From: Clostridia bacterium
Lineage (GTDB): Bacteria; Bacillota; Clostridia; Oscillospirales; Acutalibacteraceae
Direction: 5' to 3'
NCBI GenBank assembly: GCA_017550625.1
Contig: JAFZOL010000076.1
Span: 1 to 64,000, forward strand
DNA length: 64,000 nucleotides
Shown here: positions 27,448 through 35,867 of the stretch, piece by piece
Position numbering within the stretch: the stretch's first letter is position 1
Layout: every line of letters begins with the position of its first letter
Notes under the pieces: generated by a model
The model's input: the letters and a program-made list of their open reading frames with translations, nothing else
What the model was told of the DNA's origin: nothing
The model's database searches: none
Translations under genes and position numbers: made by a program

Positions 27448-27770
27448 ATTTTGATGAAGCGCTCCACGTCCAGAATGAACACGGTGGCGCCGCCGACGGT
27501 CACTTCAACGGGAAGCGACGCGTAATACGAATCGGAATAGCTGCCGCCGCCGGTGGTGACGATCTCGGTGCGGCGCGAGCAGCAGGTGCGCAGGATCTCG
27601 AGCACGGTGTCGACCTTGTCGTCCTCGGTGCCGATGAGCAGCGTGACGTTGCCGGCGCGCAGAAAGCCGCCGGTGGTCGAGAGCTTGGTGGACATAAAGC
27701 CCGCCTTCGACAGATGGCTCTGCAGGTCGGACGCGTCGTCCTTGTGTACGATCGGGATGATAAGCTTCAT
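27444..27770 (-). CDS. darA: Cyclic di-AMP receptor DarA/PstA family (YaaQ)
   Basis: A 108-residue PII-like protein that binds c-di-AMP. Features: KLIIPIVHKDDASDLQSHL, STTGGFLRAGNVTLLIGTEDDKV (residues 32-54, the ligand-loop region) and VEVTVGGATVFILDVERF at the C terminus. AAAGGAG lies 7 nt before the ATG. Operon darA-holB-ricT resembles the Bacillus tmk-darA-yaaR-holB-ricT order but lacks tmk and yaaR. Confidence 0.92.
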   Translation of the reverse strand: MKLIIPIVHKDDASDLQSHLSKAGFMSTKLSTTGGFLRAGNVTLLIGTEDDKVDTVLEILRTCCSRRTEIVTTGGGSYSDSYYASLPVEVTVGGATVFILDVERFIKM

Positions 27771-27804
27771 AAGGAAACTCCTTTCGGATAAATGGATGGG
27801 ACGG

Positions 27805-28035
27805 GGGAAAAGGCGGCGCTTTGCGCCGCGGGTGCACGGGTGCACGGGGATGCGGCCACGGGCACAAGCGCAGGGGCGAAGCACGGCCTCACCGCGCATT
27901 ATAAGATGTGGGATGTGGGATGTGAGATGTGGGATGAAGGGGCCTGCGGCCGGCATTATAATATGGGTAAGGTCGAAGCTCTTCCTTCCCCGGCCTCTGG
28001 CCTCTGGCCTCTCGGTTTCCCTGTGCGCCCTTCTC
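27805..28035. repeat. Intergenic repeat mosaic 4
   Basis: Upstream of darA. Hairpin GGCGC-TTT-GCGCC, GTGCACGGG units (27830-27850), 7-bp units ATGTGGG (about 27905-27935), hairpin GGCCTGCGGCC, the module CATTATAATATGGGTAAGG (27952-27971) with CTTCC, then GGCCTCT 7-bp units (27994-28013) and TTCCCTGTGCGCCC. No gene seen. Confidence 0.75.
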
Positions 28036-28039
28036 CCTT

Positions 28040-28831
28040 TTACACCTCTTCTAACGCTTTCAGGTTCCGCTCAATAACCTTCTTCCCCCTCCAGGCAAAT
28101 GCTCTTCCGTCGATGGGGGTAGTCAGGGTCACGTGCGGGTCGGCGGTCTCGAAAAAGGCCTCGATGGGGGTCGGGCGGGCGCTGCGGTTCAGGGGGCACA
28201 CCTTCTGGCAGACGTCGCAGCCCCACGCGCAGTTCAGTTCGCGCATTTTTTCTTCGATCGCGGGGGGCAGGTCGCCCTTTTTCTGCGAGAGAAACGACAG
28301 GCATTTTTCTTTTTCGATGCCTTTTTCGCCGATCGCGCCGCCGGGGCAGGCCTTCTGGCACGCCCCGCAGCCGGGGCAGACGCGCGTTTTCGGCTCCGCG
28401 AACTCGAAAAGGCGGTCGGTGACGATCTCGCCGAGGAACACCCACGAGCCGTAGGTCTCATTGATGAACAGGTTGTTCCTGCCCATCACGCCGAGCCCGG
28501 CGTTCACGGCGGCGCGCACCTCGGGGATCGGTGAGTCGTCCACGAACGGGACGAACGCGTTTTCGGGATAGATCGCCGCCAGGTCGCCGGCGATGCGGCC
28601 GAGGATCTGGCCGGTGATCACGTGATAGTCGGCGCTCACGGCGTAGCGCGAGACGTTGGCGTTATGATAGGCGTCCTCGCCGAGATAATACGGGAACAGC
28701 ACCGAGATCACGGTTTTCGCGTTTTCGGGCAGCAGGCTCTTTTTGCGGCAGTCGATGAGACGGCCGCTGATTTCGTCAAACGACGAAAACCCGTAGGGCA
28801 GGCCGCAGAACACGGCGTCGAGGCCGGTCAT
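28040..28831 (-). CDS. QueG-like 4Fe-4S double-cluster protein (short)
   Basis: A 263-residue protein related to epoxyqueuosine reductase QueG (last step of queuosine in tRNA). It has the DUF1730-like cobalamin-domain remnant (SVLFPYYLGEDAYHNANVSRYAVSADYHV), the signature GVMGRNNLFINETYGSWVFLGEI and two clusters, CPGCGACQKACPGGAI and CAWGCDVCQKVCPLN. QueG proteins are 310-390 residues with HEAT repeats at the C terminus; these are missing. Function as QueG is therefore uncertain. Overlaps the upstream gene by 4 nt (ATGA). Confidence 0.75.
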   Translation of the reverse strand: MTGLDAVFCGLPYGFSSFDEISGRLIDCRKKSLLPENAKTVISVLFPYYLGEDAYHNANVSRYAVSADYHVITGQILGRIAGDLAAIYPENAFVPFVDDSPIPEVRAAVNAGLGVMGRNNLFINETYGSWVFLGEIVTDRLFEFAEPKTRVCPGCGACQKACPGGAIGEKGIEKEKCLSFLSQKKGDLPPAIEEKMRELNCAWGCDVCQKVCPLNRSARPTPIEAFFETADPHVTLTTPIDGRAFAWRGKKVIERNLKALEEV

Positions 28832-29781
28832 GCCTCGTCACCGTCCGGGATCGCTTCGGGAGATTCTTCAACCGCTTCTTCAACCGCTTCGGGGTCTTCC
28901 GGTTCGGCGGCGGGAAGCTCGGCGTCGATGTCGGGGCTCTTGTCGAGCAGCACCACGGCGATGGCGGTGACGGCATAAACGGCGCCCGCCACGCGGTACC
29001 ACTCGAAGTCACAGTGCGCGATCGGCTCGCAGACCTTGAAAAGGGTCGGCAGCGTGGCGGCGAGCTGGAACGCGACCGTGAGCACGGCCGTGACGAAGAA
29101 GAAGGGGCTGTTTTCGTCCCCCGCGATCGACGACACCTTGCGGGCGTAGGCGAAGAGGAAGAGCATCATCGAAACGTTGCCGAAGATGAGCAGCAACAGC
29201 GTGGAATTATGCAGATAGCTCACCGTGACCGTGAAGATGTTGAGCGTGGCGATGCCCGCCCAAACGGGGGGCGCGAGGCGCAATAGCCCGATCTTTTTGA
29301 TGAAGCCCCGGCACGCTAAAAAATCCACGGCGTCGATCACGAGGCTTAATACCGACAGGGCGCCGAGCACCAGAAACGCCACGGCGAGGCGCTCGGACGT
29401 GAAGAGGTTGCGCACGCTCTCGTCGCCGGCGATATCGGCGGCTCCCCTGTTTTTCCAGACGGAGATACACTCGGCCAGAATGAAGCTCGCGAAGCACAAA
29501 GCCGCCGCGGCGTGCACGGGCCGCCGCCTGATCGCGATGCCCTCGGCGCGCGACAGAGGCGTGAGATACAGCAAAACCGGCGCGCCGATCACAAGCACGC
29601 CCGCGAGGACGTAAAACAGCGGCACGCTCCAATGCGATTCGTTCATAAAGAAGCCGGTGGCGGGGTCGATCTGCGCGGCGCTCTGATAGAATCTGAGGCC
29701 GATGAACGCAACGGCGAGCACGCAGAGCGCGGCGACGACCGGCAGGGCCCTCAGTTTCTTTGCCGAGCCTTTTATTTTCAT
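28828..29781 (-). CDS. Hypothetical polytopic membrane protein
   Basis: A 317-residue protein with about eight hydrophobic helices, no recognised family motif and an acidic Pro/Glu/Ala-rich tail (ELPAAEPEDPEAVEEAVEES). GAAAGG lies 8 nt before the ATG at 29781. Coupled to the QueG-like gene by a 4-nt overlap. Confidence 0.75.
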   Translation of the reverse strand: MKIKGSAKKLRALPVVAALCVLAVAFIGLRFYQSAAQIDPATGFFMNESHWSVPLFYVLAGVLVIGAPVLLYLTPLSRAEGIAIRRRPVHAAAALCFASFILAECISVWKNRGAADIAGDESVRNLFTSERLAVAFLVLGALSVLSLVIDAVDFLACRGFIKKIGLLRLAPPVWAGIATLNIFTVTVSYLHNSTLLLLIFGNVSMMLFLFAYARKVSSIAGDENSPFFFVTAVLTVAFQLAATLPTLFKVCEPIAHCDFEWYRVAGAVYAVTAIAVVLLDKSPDIDAELPAAEPEDPEAVEEAVEESPEAIPDGDEA

Positions 29782-29830
29782 GGCAAACACCTTTCTTTCA
29801 CGGTTCCATCCAACAATATTTCAGTTTATT

Positions 29831-29859
29831 ATTATAGCCGACCGGGCAAAAAAAGTCAA
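29831..29859 (-). promoter_or_regulatory. Predicted promoter of membrane protein/queG-like operon
   Basis: Minus strand TTGACT (29854-29859), 17-bp spacer, TATAAT (29831-29836). Directly follows the terminator of the M56 gene. Confidence 0.75.
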
Positions 29860-29894
29860 GAGAAAACCGCGCCGGCGATCCCCGTCGGCGCGGT
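29860..29894 (-). terminator. Terminator after the M56 gene
   Basis: ACCGCGCCG / CGGCGCGGT 9-bp stem followed by TTTTCTCTTGACTTTTTTT on the minus strand, 23 bp after the stop codon. Confidence 0.75.
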
Positions 29895-29917
29895 AAGTGA
29901 ATATGGATCGAAACGCG

Positions 29918-32482
29918 TTATTCCCGCGTCACGGCGGTCGATACCTGCCAAAAAGCGGTTCCGTCCGCGCCGTAACCCGTCACGACGCGCTCGGTGAAAT
30001 ACGAGCCGCTGTCCAGATAGGGGGGCGTGTAGTCGTACCAGCACAGCAGGTGCTTTCGCACCGTAACGCGCGTGCCGTCCGGCAGCGTGTAAGAGCCGAT
30101 CGGATAATAGCTTCCCTGACCGGATTCGTCCGGCGCGGGCTCGGCGTATAGGTCGGCGCGCGCACGCACCCGCGCCCACGTCGTCGTATCGACGGACGTC
30201 ACTTCGCCGTCGGGGGTCAATACCGCCTCGACCGGCACGCCGTAGCCGTCCGGCGACAGGCCGATATCGCCGTCGCGGCTCTGCGTGAGCGCGAAAAGCA
30301 AAATTGTACCGTCGGCGTTCGCCTGGGCATGGAGGAACGAATCGTAATCCGCGCCGCCGAGGGCGCGGCGGAACAGGATCTCCGGCTCGGTTTCGGGCGA
30401 GGCCGAGAGCACGATGACGCTCACGTCTTCGAACCCTTCTCCGGTACGCGCGTTCCCGAATACGTACAGCCGCCCGCCCAGATACACAAGGCGCTGGGCA
30501 GCGGTCTCGTCCGCGTCGGGGATGCGCCAATCCCATTTTTTCACGGCGCCGTTTTCGGTGAAGTCGAACCAGTCGATCCGGGCGGTCCCGTTGTCGGATA
30601 CCGTGAGCGTCACGAAGCCCGAGGGCGTGCGGACGGCGTCGACGAGCGTGCCGACGCGCGGCACCGTGGCGAGCTGCCTGCCCTCGTAATCCCAAACGAA
30701 GATCACCTGTTCGGTCTTCACCGCCCGGGTCCCGTCCGCGCGGGTCCTGACCAGATCGTCCATCCACGTCTGCGCGCTCAAAAAGAAGCCGTCAAGGTAC
30801 ACCGTTTTGCCGTTCATCCCGGTCAGGGTTTCCATAAATATATGGTCTTCAAGATACGCCGGCGCGTCGCCGAAACTCGCTGCGCGGTTGGCGAAAACGA
30901 AATAGTCCTCGTACACCGTGAAGGCGTCGCTCTTTTCGGGAGAGATATAGGACGAAGCGGGGCCGAGCGCCAGGTCGCCCCAGTTCACGTTCCGATCGTT
31001 CGTCAGCACCCAGTGGTCGGCGTAGTCGTAGGCCTCGTCCGGCGGCGCGGGCAGGAAGTCCCACGGCGAAAAGACGCGGCGCGCCGCGAGAGACTCGGGG
31101 CCCCACACCGATTCGGGCGTGTGCAGAAGAAGGGAATAGACCTTTTCTTTCCCGTTTTCGGTCAGCACGTATCCGTCGTCGCTGCGCGTGAGCGTCCTGC
31201 CGTCCGGGAGCGTATAGGGCTCGTCGAAATAGAGGAACTTCAGCCACGCGGCCTGCTCGGCCTCGGTCTTCCAAATCGACGCCGATCTTCCGCCGGGCGT
31301 CAGCGACGTTTCAGAAGCCTCCGCTCCGTCTGAGCCTGTCGTTTCGGACGAGGGCTCGGTTTCGCCGCTCACGCCGGGCCCGTCCGTTTCATCCGAGGGC
31401 GAGGGCGCGGCGGGCTTTCGCTGCGTGAAAAACAGCACGGCAGCTCCGGCGGCGAGGACGATTGCCAGCAGAATGAGCCAGAACGCGGGCTTTTTGTAAG
31501 ACAGCACGTTTTTGACGCGCGTTTTCACATTCGTTTCGCCGAACGCGAGCGGGCAGGCCGAGAGCCGTTCGCGCCCGGCGGAGAGCGAGAGCAGCGTTTC
31601 GGCGTAACCGGCGCGCGCCTCGCGCGAGAACGAGCGGACCACGCGCTCGTCGCAGGCGGCCTCGATATCGCGGCAGAACAGGGCGTAAGAGAGCCAGAAG
31701 AGCGGCTGGAACCAGTAAACCGCCAGCAGCAGAAAGGCGAACAGCTTCGCGGCGGGGTCGCACCGCGCGATATGCGCCCGCTCGTGCGCCAGCACGTGGG
31801 CGCGCGCCTCATCCGAAAGGCCCGTGGGCAGATAGATGCGCGGACGCAGAACGCCCAGCAAAAACGGCGAGCGCACGGCGTCGCAGACGTAAGCGCCGTC
31901 GGGCTCCGGCGCCGAGACCCTGACGCGCTTTTTGAGGCGCAGAAAGCTCACGGCGCCCCACGTCAGCACCCCCGCTGCGCCGAGGACCCAGACGGAAGTC
32001 AAAACCGCAGGCAGAGAGGCCCGGGTGGCGGTAACCTCGGATCCGGGCTGTTCGGCGGCGGGCACTGCATCCGCCTGCGCAGGCGTTTTTCCGGGGGCGG
32101 CGTTCGCGGCGGCTTCATAGGCAGGCGCGGACGGAGCGGGCTGAGCCGTGTCCTTGTTCCCGGTCCCGTTGATGGGCGAAACCGCGCTCGGCGCTTTATT
32201 GCCCGCCGGAGCGTTCAATTCGGCTTCGTTCGCGGGGTCGGGCGTTTCGGGCGACGATACGATCGAGGCGACAGCGGTTTTCACGCCGTCGGCCGACGGC
32301 ATGGGTGAAAACGCCGTTTCGAACGTGATCGGCAAGATAAGGCGCGCCGCCACCAGCGCCCACAGCGCGGGGCGCACCCAACCGGGCGCTTTTTTGAGCG
32401 CGAGGCGCAGCACGATCACGACGAGGGCGAGCGCGCCGCCCTGCAAGGCAAGCGTGAAAAGGCGCGTCAAAAACTCAGCCAT
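29918..32482 (-). CDS. BlaR1/MecR1-type M56 membrane peptidase with atypical sensor region
   Basis: A 854-residue protein. N-terminal membrane helices and an M56 zinc-protease domain with HERAH (HExxH) in VLAHERAHIARCDP, then a helix near LLAIVLAAGAAVLFF. In BlaR1 this domain cleaves the BlaI repressor after an external sensor is acylated. Here the ~470-residue C-terminal region after a Ser/Thr/Glu linker is not a penicillin-binding domain that I can recognise: no SxxK is evident in context, and it reads like a repeat-rich, Trp/Asp-containing WD/propeller-like sensor. Overlaps blaI by 8 nt. Confidence 0.82.
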   Translation of the reverse strand: MAEFLTRLFTLALQGGALALVVIVLRLALKKAPGWVRPALWALVAARLILPITFETAFSPMPSADGVKTAVASIVSSPETPDPANEAELNAPAGNKAPSAVSPINGTGNKDTAQPAPSAPAYEAAANAAPGKTPAQADAVPAAEQPGSEVTATRASLPAVLTSVWVLGAAGVLTWGAVSFLRLKKRVRVSAPEPDGAYVCDAVRSPFLLGVLRPRIYLPTGLSDEARAHVLAHERAHIARCDPAAKLFAFLLLAVYWFQPLFWLSYALFCRDIEAACDERVVRSFSREARAGYAETLLSLSAGRERLSACPLAFGETNVKTRVKNVLSYKKPAFWLILLAIVLAAGAAVLFFTQRKPAAPSPSDETDGPGVSGETEPSSETTGSDGAEASETSLTPGGRSASIWKTEAEQAAWLKFLYFDEPYTLPDGRTLTRSDDGYVLTENGKEKVYSLLLHTPESVWGPESLAARRVFSPWDFLPAPPDEAYDYADHWVLTNDRNVNWGDLALGPASSYISPEKSDAFTVYEDYFVFANRAASFGDAPAYLEDHIFMETLTGMNGKTVYLDGFFLSAQTWMDDLVRTRADGTRAVKTEQVIFVWDYEGRQLATVPRVGTLVDAVRTPSGFVTLTVSDNGTARIDWFDFTENGAVKKWDWRIPDADETAAQRLVYLGGRLYVFGNARTGEGFEDVSVIVLSASPETEPEILFRRALGGADYDSFLHAQANADGTILLFALTQSRDGDIGLSPDGYGVPVEAVLTPDGEVTSVDTTTWARVRARADLYAEPAPDESGQGSYYPIGSYTLPDGTRVTVRKHLLCWYDYTPPYLDSGSYFTERVVTGYGADGTAFWQVSTAVTRE

Positions 32483-32882
32483 GCCGCTCCCCCCTTCGGT
32501 ATGCGTCGATGAGGCGGCGGATATCGTCGAGCTCGTCGTTTGTCAGGCGGTTTTTGGCGGCGAACGCCGCGATGAACGCCGGAAGGCTGCCGCCGTAGTT
32601 TTCGCGCACAGCCGCCTCGCCGCGCGACAGACGGTAGTCCGCCTCGGTCAGCACGACCTGCACCTCGCCGCCCTCGTTTTTGAAAAAGCCCTTTTCGCAG
32701 AGCTTGCGCAGCACCGTGTAGGTGGTGGATTTCGACCAGCCGAGCGCCTCTTTGCACAGGCCCACGAGTTCGCCGCTCGGCAGGGGCGCGTGCGCCCAAA
32801 CGAGCGACGCGAAGCGCCCCTCCACTTCCCCAAGCACGTAGGGCGCGTTCGCTTCGGCGGGCCGATTCTGTTCATTTTTCAT
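32475..32882 (-). CDS. blaI: BlaI/MecI/CopY-family repressor
   Basis: A 135-residue winged-helix repressor with the family recognition region WSKSTTYTVLRKLCEKGFF and the preceding LGEVEGRFASLVWAHAPL. Such repressors bind dyads near their own promoter and are cut by the M56 partner. The start at 32882 gives the normal length; a longer reading would cross the operators. Two operators lie upstream. The adjacent M56 gene supports a sensor-protease-repressor circuit. Confidence 0.9.
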   Translation of the reverse strand: MKNEQNRPAEANAPYVLGEVEGRFASLVWAHAPLPSGELVGLCKEALGWSKSTTYTVLRKLCEKGFFKNEGGEVQVVLTEADYRLSRGEAAVRENYGGSLPAFIAAFAAKNRLTNDELDDIRRLIDAYRRGERHG

Positions 32883-32901
32883 ATCGCATCTTCCCTTCTT
32901 T

Positions 32902-32920
32902 GGTTTATTGAGAATAAACC
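32902..32920. promoter_or_regulatory. BlaI operator 1
   Basis: Perfect dyad GGTTTATT-GAG-AATAAACC in the leader of blaI, downstream of the predicted start of transcription. Confidence 0.75.
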
Positions 32921-32928
32921 ACGATTTC

Positions 32929-32957
32929 AGTTTATCACGGATAAACCGATTTGTCAA
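32929..32957 (-). promoter_or_regulatory. blaI promoter overlapped by operator 2
   Basis: Minus strand TTGACA (32952-32957), 17-bp spacer, TAAACT (32929-32934). The dyad GTTTATC-ACG-GATAAAC (32930-32946) covers the -10 and spacer. Its centre lies 27 bp from operator 1. This is autorepression architecture. Confidence 0.8.
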
Positions 32958-32959
32958 GA

Positions 32960-32996
32960 GAAAAAAATAAAAATCCCGCTCCGGGGGAAGCGGGAT
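32960..32996 (-). terminator. Terminator of the dlt-like operon
   Basis: ATCCCGCT / AGCGGGAT stem followed on the minus strand by TTTTTATTTTTTT, 20 bp after the SGNH gene stop. Confidence 0.85.
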
Positions 32997-33016
32997 CGTT
33001 TTGCTCTTTTGCGCGC

Positions 33017-33961
33017 TTACTGCGCGTTTTTGGCCTTGACGCGGGCAAAAGCCTCGTGCCACGGGGCGTAGGCCGGGTCGGCGCGGTGGTCCGTCAGGGC
33101 CTGTTTCTCGGCGAGGCGTTCGATCACGTAGTCCGTGACCTTGACGGCGCCGGAGTAGCTCATGTGGTCGCCCTTGTCGCGCGTGTCGGTCTGCCAGTCG
33201 ATCATGAGCGTGCCGGGGGCGTTGAGGTCGTAATAATCCACGCCGATCTCTTCGGCGAGCGCCCTGACGCCGTTGTGCTTGGCGCGGGACCAGTTTTTCA
33301 TCGACGGCACGCTGATGATCACGAGCTCGGCGCCGTGTTCGGCGCAGGTATCGGCAAGCTCCTTGAGCAGCGCCTTGTTGAGGTCCGGGATCTCGGCGCT
33401 CGCATACTCGTCGCCCGCCATGTAGTCGGTCTCTTCGGCCGCGCGCACGTCGGTGAAATAGCGGAAGCCCTTTTCATCGTCGGTCCACGAATAGTTTTTC
33501 CGGCGGGTCAGGTCCTGCACCGAGAGGTCCTTCCAGCGGTCGTGGTAGCGGAAGACCGAAAACGCGTCGTAGAGCTTCGTATAGATCACGGTGCCGAGGT
33601 TGACCTTGCGGTAGATGACGTTGGCCTCGAGGAACACGGTTTTCGGCGACTGGTGCGTGAACGCCTTTTTGAGCAGCTCGCTCGTATACTGCAATTGCTG
33701 CTCGCCGGTGGAGCAGACGTAGGACGTGGAGCCCGTCTCTTCCCAGATGTGCATGGGGATGAAGGCGGAATACGCGAGCGAGTCGCCGAGGAACAGGGTG
33801 TCGACCGTGTTTTCGGGCTCGCCGAGGATGCCGTTGGCGGCGGCGTCGATGATGCCGGCCTCTTTCGTGTTGCTTTTGGGCATGAACACAAGGCCCGCCA
33901 GCAACAGCAGCAGGGCAAGCCCTATCATGAAGATGACAGCGGATAAAACGTGTTTTTTCAT
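33017..33961 (-). CDS. SGNH/GDSL-like exported protein, DltD-type position
   Basis: A 314-residue protein with an N-terminal membrane helix (VIFMIGLALLLLLAGLVF), block I TLFLGDSLAYS (nucleophile Ser) and a C-terminal DKGDHMSYSGAVKVT with the His of the SGNH triad. It sits last in a dlt-like operon, where DltD is needed to pass D-Ala onto teichoic acid outside the membrane. Overall sequence is only loosely DltD-like, so the call is SGNH family in a DltD role. 3-bp gap to dltB. Confidence 0.78.
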   Translation of the reverse strand: MKKHVLSAVIFMIGLALLLLLAGLVFMPKSNTKEAGIIDAAANGILGEPENTVDTLFLGDSLAYSAFIPMHIWEETGSTSYVCSTGEQQLQYTSELLKKAFTHQSPKTVFLEANVIYRKVNLGTVIYTKLYDAFSVFRYHDRWKDLSVQDLTRRKNYSWTDDEKGFRYFTDVRAAEETDYMAGDEYASAEIPDLNKALLKELADTCAEHGAELVIISVPSMKNWSRAKHNGVRALAEEIGVDYYDLNAPGTLMIDWQTDTRDKGDHMSYSGAVKVTDYVIERLAEKQALTDHRADPAYAPWHEAFARVKAKNAQ

Positions 33962-33964
33962 GGC

Positions 33965-35602
33965 TTAAAACTCCGCGTACATGGGGTCCACCGGGATATA
34001 GCCCGCCCCGTAGGCCCCGAAAACGACAAGGAAGAGGACGACGGCGTACCAGAAGAGGTAGCGCAGCACGACCGGCTTTTCGGACACGCGCTCGCGGATG
34101 CCCTTGCCCTTTTCCTGCAAAAGCCCCACGACGAGCATGATCGCGGCGGTCACGCCCACGATGAAAGCGTCCTTCCAGTCCACGCCCCAAGCGGCGCGCG
34201 AGACCGTCTGGTTTGTAATAAACTGCGTGAAGATGCGCCCGCACATCGAAAAGCCCTGCCGGAGCGTCGGCGCGCGGAAGAAGAGCTCGCCGAGCACCAC
34301 CAAAAGCGCCGTGCGGAAGATCCTGAAGAGCTTCACGGGCAGGATATCGCGTTTGAAGCCCGTTTTTTCACTGAAGCGGATCATCACCACGTCGGCGATA
34401 TTGCCGAGCAGGATGAGCGTGAAGTGGTACATGCCGAAGAAGATGTAGTTCCACCCCGCGCCGTGCCACAGGCCGTTGAAGATCCACACCGCGAACAGCG
34501 CCACGGCGCCGCCGGCCAGCGGGCCGAAGCGGTTGCCGAGCTTCTTGCGCGCGCGGGTGGTGAGCTTTTTGACGGGCGCCGACATCGAAACGGGATAGAA
34601 CACGTAGTCACGGAACCACGTGCCGAGGGTGATGTGCCAGCGCTTCCAGAATTCCGAGATCGACAGCGAGAAGAACGGGCGCTGGAAGTTTTCGGGCGTG
34701 TGTACGCCGAAGATCTCGCCGAGGCCGAGAGCGAAGTCCATCGTGCCCGAAAATTCGGCGTAGAGCTGCAGCGTGAAGGCGGCGGCCGCCAGCGCCACGA
34801 CCCAGCCGGGATAGGCGGTAAAGTCGAAGTGTAAGAGATCCGCGCCCTCCATCACGTCGTAGCCGCCGAACACGTTCTGCACGAAGGGGTTGAGGCGGTC
34901 GGCGATCACGATCTTTTTCACCATGCCCCAGAGGATGCGCTGCGCGCCGCGCGTGAGGCGCTCGTAGGTGACGCGCTCGGCGTTCCAAAGCGACTCGGCG
35001 GTGTCGCTCCAGCGGCAGATGGGCCCCTCCATGATGTTCGGGAAGAAGCTCATATAGAGCAGCAGCCGGCCGATATTCGTGTCGGGCGCGAGCTTGCCGC
35101 GGTAGACGTCAAAGAGATAGCTCATGGCCTGCATCGTGTAGAACGAGATGCCCATGGGCAGCAGGAAATGCGGCACGATGAACCGCGTGCCGGACGAGAA
35201 CAGGCCCATGAGTCCGTTGAGGTTATTGACGAAGAAGCCCGCGTATTTGAGCACGGCAAGCATGCCGAGCTCCAGGGCGATGAAAAACGCGAGCACGAGG
35301 CGCTTGCGCTTTTTGAACCGCTCGCGCACGGCCTTTTTCTCTTCTTTCGGCAGATCGGTCAGCGCCGCGTCGAGCTCATTTTGCAGCTTGCCGAGCCACA
35401 GCCCGCCGTGGTGCATGAAGAGCGTCGAGAGCAGGATAAAAACCAAAAGGCCCTTGCCGTCGCACCAGAAAAAGAAGAGCGAGCACAGCAAAAGCCAGAC
35501 CCGCCTGAGATTCTGGCGGGGCAAAATCATATACACCGCGACCGACACGGGCAGGAACAGCACGAGGAACGCGGTGTCGAAATACGAGCTGAAAGTGATC
35601 AT
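33965..35602 (-). CDS. dltB: MBOAT acyltransferase, DltB-like
   Basis: A 545-residue membrane-bound O-acyltransferase. Multiple helices; motifs MGISFYTMQAMSYLFDVYRGK, EFWKRWHITLGTWFRDYVFYP and the catalytic-His segment FNGLWHGAGWNYIFFGMYH. The family moves acyl groups from a carrier protein across the membrane to an extracellular polymer (DltB) or polysaccharide (AlgI/PatA). Longer than DltB proper (~400), closer to AlgI-type MBOATs. Placed between the SGNH and carrier genes. Confidence 0.85.
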   Translation of the reverse strand: MITFSSYFDTAFLVLFLPVSVAVYMILPRQNLRRVWLLLCSLFFFWCDGKGLLVFILLSTLFMHHGGLWLGKLQNELDAALTDLPKEEKKAVRERFKKRKRLVLAFFIALELGMLAVLKYAGFFVNNLNGLMGLFSSGTRFIVPHFLLPMGISFYTMQAMSYLFDVYRGKLAPDTNIGRLLLYMSFFPNIMEGPICRWSDTAESLWNAERVTYERLTRGAQRILWGMVKKIVIADRLNPFVQNVFGGYDVMEGADLLHFDFTAYPGWVVALAAAAFTLQLYAEFSGTMDFALGLGEIFGVHTPENFQRPFFSLSISEFWKRWHITLGTWFRDYVFYPVSMSAPVKKLTTRARKKLGNRFGPLAGGAVALFAVWIFNGLWHGAGWNYIFFGMYHFTLILLGNIADVVMIRFSEKTGFKRDILPVKLFRIFRTALLVVLGELFFRAPTLRQGFSMCGRIFTQFITNQTVSRAAWGVDWKDAFIVGVTAAIMLVVGLLQEKGKGIRERVSEKPVVLRYLFWYAVVLFLVVFGAYGAGYIPVDPMYAEF

Positions 35603-35604
35603 GC

Positions 35605-35835
35605 TCAGCCTTCCTCTTGCAGCCTTTCGATCATTTCATACATCGCTTTCGCGGAGTTGAAGTTCGCGGGCACGATCTCAACGGCGGGCACGGTGACGTC
35701 GAAGGTCTCTTCGATGTCGGCAATGAGCGCGAGGATCGTGAGCGAATCGAGGATGCGGTCGTCGATGAGCGCCTCTTCGTTTTCGAAATCGACTTCGGGA
35801 TCTAATTCCCGCAGCAGGTCAAGCAGTTCGTCCAT
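35605..35835 (-). CDS. dltC: Acyl/aminoacyl carrier protein, DltC-like
   Basis: A 76-residue carrier protein with the phosphopantetheine Ser in DRILDSLTILALI (D-S-L motif, Ser near 32). It should accept the residue activated by the downstream-encoded adenylation enzyme and present it to the MBOAT protein. 2-bp gap to dltB; AAGGAGTAA-type ribosome site upstream. Confidence 0.88.
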   Translation of the reverse strand: MDELLDLLRELDPEVDFENEEALIDDRILDSLTILALIADIEETFDVTVPAVEIVPANFNSAKAMYEMIERLQEEG

Positions 35836-35867
35836 GTTTTTTTACTCCTTCTCTTCTCTTTCCCTTT

